A stretch of DNA of 64,000 bases from Homarus americanus. Lineage: Eukaryota; Arthropoda; Malacostraca; Decapoda; Nephropidae. Of the stretch, positions 60,516 to 64,000 are shown in pieces; the first letter of the stretch is position 1, and the number at the start of each line of letters is the position of its first letter. The stretch is taken from positions 3,497,910 to 3,561,909 of the forward strand of contig NW_024737068.1 of NCBI RefSeq assembly GCF_018991925.1. The letters run 5' to 3'. The position numbers and the translations under genes were made by a program. Below the pieces are notes generated by a model that saw only the letters and a list, made by a program, of their open reading frames with translations, ran no database searches and was not told the origin of the DNA.

Positions 60516-60884
60516 TAAGGATGGCTCATGTAGATTGATACACAGTTATATATATTGTCATATATGTGACAAATCATAAAATTTTAACCAACGTATCGTA
60601 ACGATTATTGTAGTTTATATTTAACAATAATAGTTACAATAAATGCCACGAGGAGTAATGCACTTCCTCTTTGTAATGGTAATATTTAACGCCTTGTAGG
60701 ACGTTACACCTGCCTATCATTGCACAGACCTACATAGTTTATGTTTACTCTCTTTCTCTCTCTCTCTCTCTCTTATTACAAAACGCAATGGTTGGCTTGA
60801 ATAACAATTCCTTGTCGTACCTAATTAGAGATAATTGCCGTAATCAAGAGAGACAATTAGCATAATGTTGTCTAGGTGCGAATA

Positions 60885-61935
60885 CGCACCTCCCAGTCAG
60901 TCCTACTTTCACTACACAGTTACAATCACCACACAGTCAATCCTACACTCACTCACGATTACAGTCACCTCCCAGTCAGTCCTACACTCACTACACAGTT
61001 ACAATCACCACACAGTCAATCCTACACTCGCTCACGATTACAGTTACCTCCCAGTCAGCCCTACTTACTACACGATTACAGTCACCTCCCAGTCGGTCCT
61101 ACACTCACTACACGATTACAGTCACCACACAGTTAGTCCTACACTTATTACACGATTACAGTCACCTCCCAGTCAGTCCTACACTCGCTACACAGTTACA
61201 GCCACCACACAGTCAATCCTACACTCGCTCACGATTACAGTCACTTCCCAGTCAGCCCTACTTACTACACGATTACAGTCACCTCCCAGTCGGTCCTACA
61301 CTCACTACACGATTACAGTCACCACACAGTCAGTCCTACACTTATTACACGATTACAATCACCACACAGTCAGTCATACACTCACTACACAGCTACAGTC
61401 ACCACACAGTCAATCCTACACACATTACACAGTTACAATCACCACACAGTCAGTCCCACACTCACTACACAGTTACAATTACCATACAGTCAGTCCTACA
61501 CTGGCTACACAGTTACAATCACCACACTGTCAGTCCCACACTCACTACACAGTTACAATCACCACACTGTCAGTCCCACACTCACTACACAGTTACAATC
61601 ACCACACAGTCAGTCCTACACTCACTACACAGCTACAATCACCACACTGTCAGTCCTACACTCACTATATAGTTACAATCACCACACTATCATTTCTACA
61701 CTCACTACACAGTTACAGTTACCACACAGTCAGTCCTACACTCACTACGCAATTACAGTCACCATACAGCCAGTCCTACACTCGCTACACGGTTACCTTC
61801 ACCACACAAGTTCAGTCCTACACTCACTACACAGTTACAGTCAGTCCTACACTCACTACACAGTTACAGTCACCACAGTCAGTCCTACACTCGCGATACA
61901 GTTACAATTACCACACAGTCAGTCCTACGCTCATT
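60885..61935. repeat. 40-bp minisatellite
   Basis: Unit AGTCAGTCCTACACTCACTA plus CACAGTTACAATCACCACAC, 40 bp, about 26 copies. The first third mixes two variants (CCTCCCAGTCAG and CACACAGTCAAT) that alternate in a higher-order pattern. Confidence 0.95.
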
Positions 61936-62298
61936 ACTTGACCACCGAAGGGTCAAGACGTACCTGGCGCTCCTCTCTGAGCAGCCAGGTCAACTGTTAA
62001 GTTGGCCCATACCAACCCCTTCCCCTGAACCCTCCTCCCCACCGGAATATCAACAAGTTCTCGCCAGAAGTTACAATTTCATTTAGGAAAGGAACGGAAC
62101 CAGTGTTAAACAGAGGTGAACAGTGGTGAACAGTGCTTAAGTCAGTGAGAACAACTCAACAGTAACAGTCGTACCCAAGTTAACCTTCACACAGTGAGGT
62201 CCCAGGTACCCAGTGATAACGGCCCGTGAGACCCAACAACAACCAGCGGTGTGTTAATCCGTCTACGATAGGAAGGCCTGGGACCAAACCTCACTCAT
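61936..62298. other. No gene recognised
   Basis: Unassigned sequence with short GTGAACAGTG repeats near 62113-62135. Confidence 0.45.
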
Positions 62299-63325
62299 AA
62301 TAATAATAATAATAATAATAATTAACGGTTTATTGAAAGAGCTTGGCAGCCAGAAGGCTGAAAATATACAGTTACATATTTGGGGAATGGGTTTCGAATT
62401 ACAAATAATATACAAGTAACATAAGTGACACAAATAAGACATATAATAACTAGATGGGGAAAAGCTCAAACTACAGTTCATTTCAACATAATGACAGTGC
62501 AAGGAGTAGTGTTTACTGGGAGTGAATACACTGGTTTATTACAAGTTATTGATAATTTTACAATGGTTGGGACTGGGCTGTTCTTATAGCGATCAGTTCG
62601 TGCACGTATGGGCTGGATGCGGTTGTGGTGTCGAACAGCAATTCTCGGACTAGGGATCTCAGGTGGTAGTAGGAGCCGGTGTCGAGGATGGTGTAGAAGC
62701 TTCTTACCAAATTTGCAGATGAGGTCGTGGTGATGGTCAGTGAGAGTCGAAAGGGTCAGTGTGTTGAGCCCTTCTTGATATGTGGAGTAGGAAGGGGAGA
62801 GAATAATCTTGCATGCCCTCTTTTGCACTTTTTCTAGGTGTTTACGTTGTGTGGCATTTAGGGAGGAAGACCAGGTGGGGGAGGCATAGGTGAGCTTGGG
62901 AAGTATGAATGTTGTGTAAACACTGAGCAGCTCGTGTGCAGGAACTCCGAGGGACTTGAGTCGGCGGAGGAGGTGGAGACGGAAACTGGAGGATTTGACA
63001 ACTTCACTGACGTGTGGTTTCCAATTTAGTTTGTTGTCTATGGTGACGCCGAGGAGCTTCGTGGAATCTACAACCTGGAGTGTGTTCGGACCTAGAGTAA
63101 TGGAAGGAGGTGGGACAATGTCGGAGGAGATGTTGATGTGCATAACCATGGTTTTGGTATGGTTGATGGTGACATGGTTGTTGGTGGCCCAGTTTTGGAG
63201 ACTGTTCAATAAATCCTGAAGGGCGGTATAGTTGGGAGCAGAATTGTTGACGCTGATCCCAATGGTGGAGTCGTCGACATATTTCCAGCGAGCAGGGGTT
63301 TCTCTTAGGGCATCATTGATATAAC
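62299..63325 (-). mobile_element. 5'-truncated LINE with ATT tail
   Basis: Minus-strand LINE fragment ending in an (ATT)n tail, (AAT)n at 62299-62322 on the plus strand. The short 3' UTR contains CAGCCTTCTGGCTGCC and TTTCAATAAACCGTT. Coding covers the C-terminal part of RT. The 5' truncation abuts a 45-bp minisatellite at about 63325. A plus-strand copy of the same 3' end lies at 63640-63784. Confidence 0.85.
62478..63325 (-). CDS. LINE reverse transcriptase C-terminal fragment
   Basis: Partial, without its own start. It opens with RWKYVDDSTIGISVNNSAPN (the YVDD active site, about 63285-63230), then LLNSLQNWATNNHVTINHTK, STKLLGVTIDNKLNWKPHV and SSSFRLHLLRRLKSLGVPAH. A thumb/C-terminal region follows (YTTFILPKLTYASPTWSSSL, HLEKVQKRACKIILSPSY) to the stop at 62478. 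The frame is open throughout, which suggests a fairly young insertion. The clade is not decided; it differs from the CR1-like copies. Confidence 0.85.
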
Positions 63326-63600
63326 ACCATCTGTGAGGGAATTACTACACCACGTCAGGTCCCTCATAACACCATATGTGAAGGAGTTACTACACCACGT
63401 GAGGCCCCTCATAACACCATCTGTGAGGGAATTACTACACCACGTGAGGCCCCGCATAACACCATCTGTGAGGGAATTACTGACACCACGTGGGAATTAC
63501 TACACCACGTGAGGCCCCTCATAACACCATCTGTGAGGGAACTACTACACCACGTGAGGTCCCTCCTAACACCATCTGGGAGGGAGTTACTACACTACGT
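63326..63600. repeat. 45-bp minisatellite
   Basis: Unit ATAACACCATCTGTGAGGGA plus ATTACTACACCACGTGAGGCCCCTC, about six copies with one shortened unit near 63480. Confidence 0.93.
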
Positions 63601-63639
63601 GTTTGCTGTTCAACACCTACAATAATCTGTATGTTCACT

Positions 63640-63784
63640 GTATGTTCCTTTACCTTTCTCTAATGAAGGCTTTTGTTAAACCACCAATGTATGTAATAAG
63701 TCATTTATGTCCAATGTATATTTTCAGCCTTCGGGCTGCAGAACTTTTTCAATAAACCGTCAATTATTATTATTATTATTATTA
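63640..63784 (+). mobile_element. LINE 3' UTR fragment with ATT tail, plus strand
   Basis: TATTTTCAGCCTTCGGGCTG, TTTTTCAATAAACCGTCA and then (ATT)n at about 63763-63784 match, in opposite orientation, the 3' end at 62299-62380. The upstream part to about 63640 is presumably more of the same 3' UTR. Confidence 0.8.
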
Positions 63785-63892
63785 CTCTATGGTCATGGAG
63801 TCATTTATCCTTATGCATGTCTCAGGAATACACCCCAGAAACATGAAACATATTTCCGAAACACCCTGTTCTACTAACGATACCTTATTATT

Positions 63893-63960
63893 AGTCAACG
63901 ACTCAAACCCAGGACCTCCGAGTGAGAACTTGGTGTGTTAACCAATAGTCCTTGATGCCA
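63893..63960 (-). mobile_element. Possible tRNA-derived SINE head
   Basis: The minus strand reads TATTGGTTAACACACCAAG (A-box-like) and CCTGGGTTTGAGTC (B-box-like) at a tRNA-like spacing. No acceptor stem is visible. Weak; the body would lie outside or cannot be told apart. Confidence 0.35.
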
Positions 63961-64000
63961 GAAGTCGTATACTCCTCCGTTATTCTACGTGGTATAACGG

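Larger units (their letters stand above)
59948..60884. other. No gene; contains an inverted repeat and a TTAGG run
   Basis: Apparently unique sequence apart from the inverted repeat at 60410-60458, the TTAGG run at 60496-60515 and a CT run. No coding motif. Confidence 0.5.

Noticed and set aside
60865..61941. 358-residue Ser/His/Thr-rich frame
   Set aside because: Three frames stay open because the 40-bp unit lacks stops; there is no domain or start context.

Overview
The window looks like repeat-dense genomic DNA of an arthropod, most likely a decapod crustacean. This is inference. The support is the mix of I-like and CR1-like LINEs, BEL/Pao and Ty3/gypsy elements, Helitron-type ends and tRNA-derived SINEs, the very long AT, AAT and CA microsatellites, and a short interstitial TTAGG run. 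I find no convincing host protein-coding gene, rRNA gene, intact tRNA gene, CRISPR array or prokaryotic feature. Most open frames belong to transposable elements or are translations of simple repeats.

Positions 1171-31020 are one nested stack. The outermost layer is an I-like LINE on the minus strand (ORF1, endonuclease, RT, RNase H, C-terminal CCHC). It was about 5.4 kb but is now spread over 8796-31020. A BEL/Pao element (9622-23602, duplicated target ATTAC) sits in its RNase H domain. That BEL/Pao element carries a young Ty3/gypsy element in its gag (15261-21029, target GTGGC). A separate gag-only LTR element (23906-26762, target GAAGG) interrupts the LINE just after its RT. Next to the LINE's 3' tail, in a tandem repeat of ~95-bp units, lies a rearranged Ty3/gypsy element (1568-8680) whose left LTR carries an inverted solo LTR of the same family.

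Positions 31030-40645 hold a tRNA-derived SINE, two adjacent Helitron/Helentron-type copies ending in matching hairpins next to AT arrays, fragments of a foldback repeat, a CA-rich minisatellite, a CR1-like LINE (35948-37850) and a 283-bp tandem SINE array with an inverted flank.

Positions 40646-47131 are a complete but mutated Ty3/gypsy element with two 811-bp LTRs. It and the element at 1568-8680 share an unusual domain order: integrase precedes reverse transcriptase, as in Ty1/copia and in the Gmr1-like gypsy group, although the proteins are of gypsy type.

Positions 47132-64000 are mostly satellite-like arrays (AT, AAT, and 24-, 31-, 27-, 40- and 45-bp units) with two more CR1-like LINE copies, a decayed LINE at 56880-58330, a truncated LINE with an ATT tail at 62299-63325 and a plus-strand copy of the same 3' UTR at 63640-63784. 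The biology on show is element nesting, loss of autonomy and repeat seeding rather than a cellular pathway.
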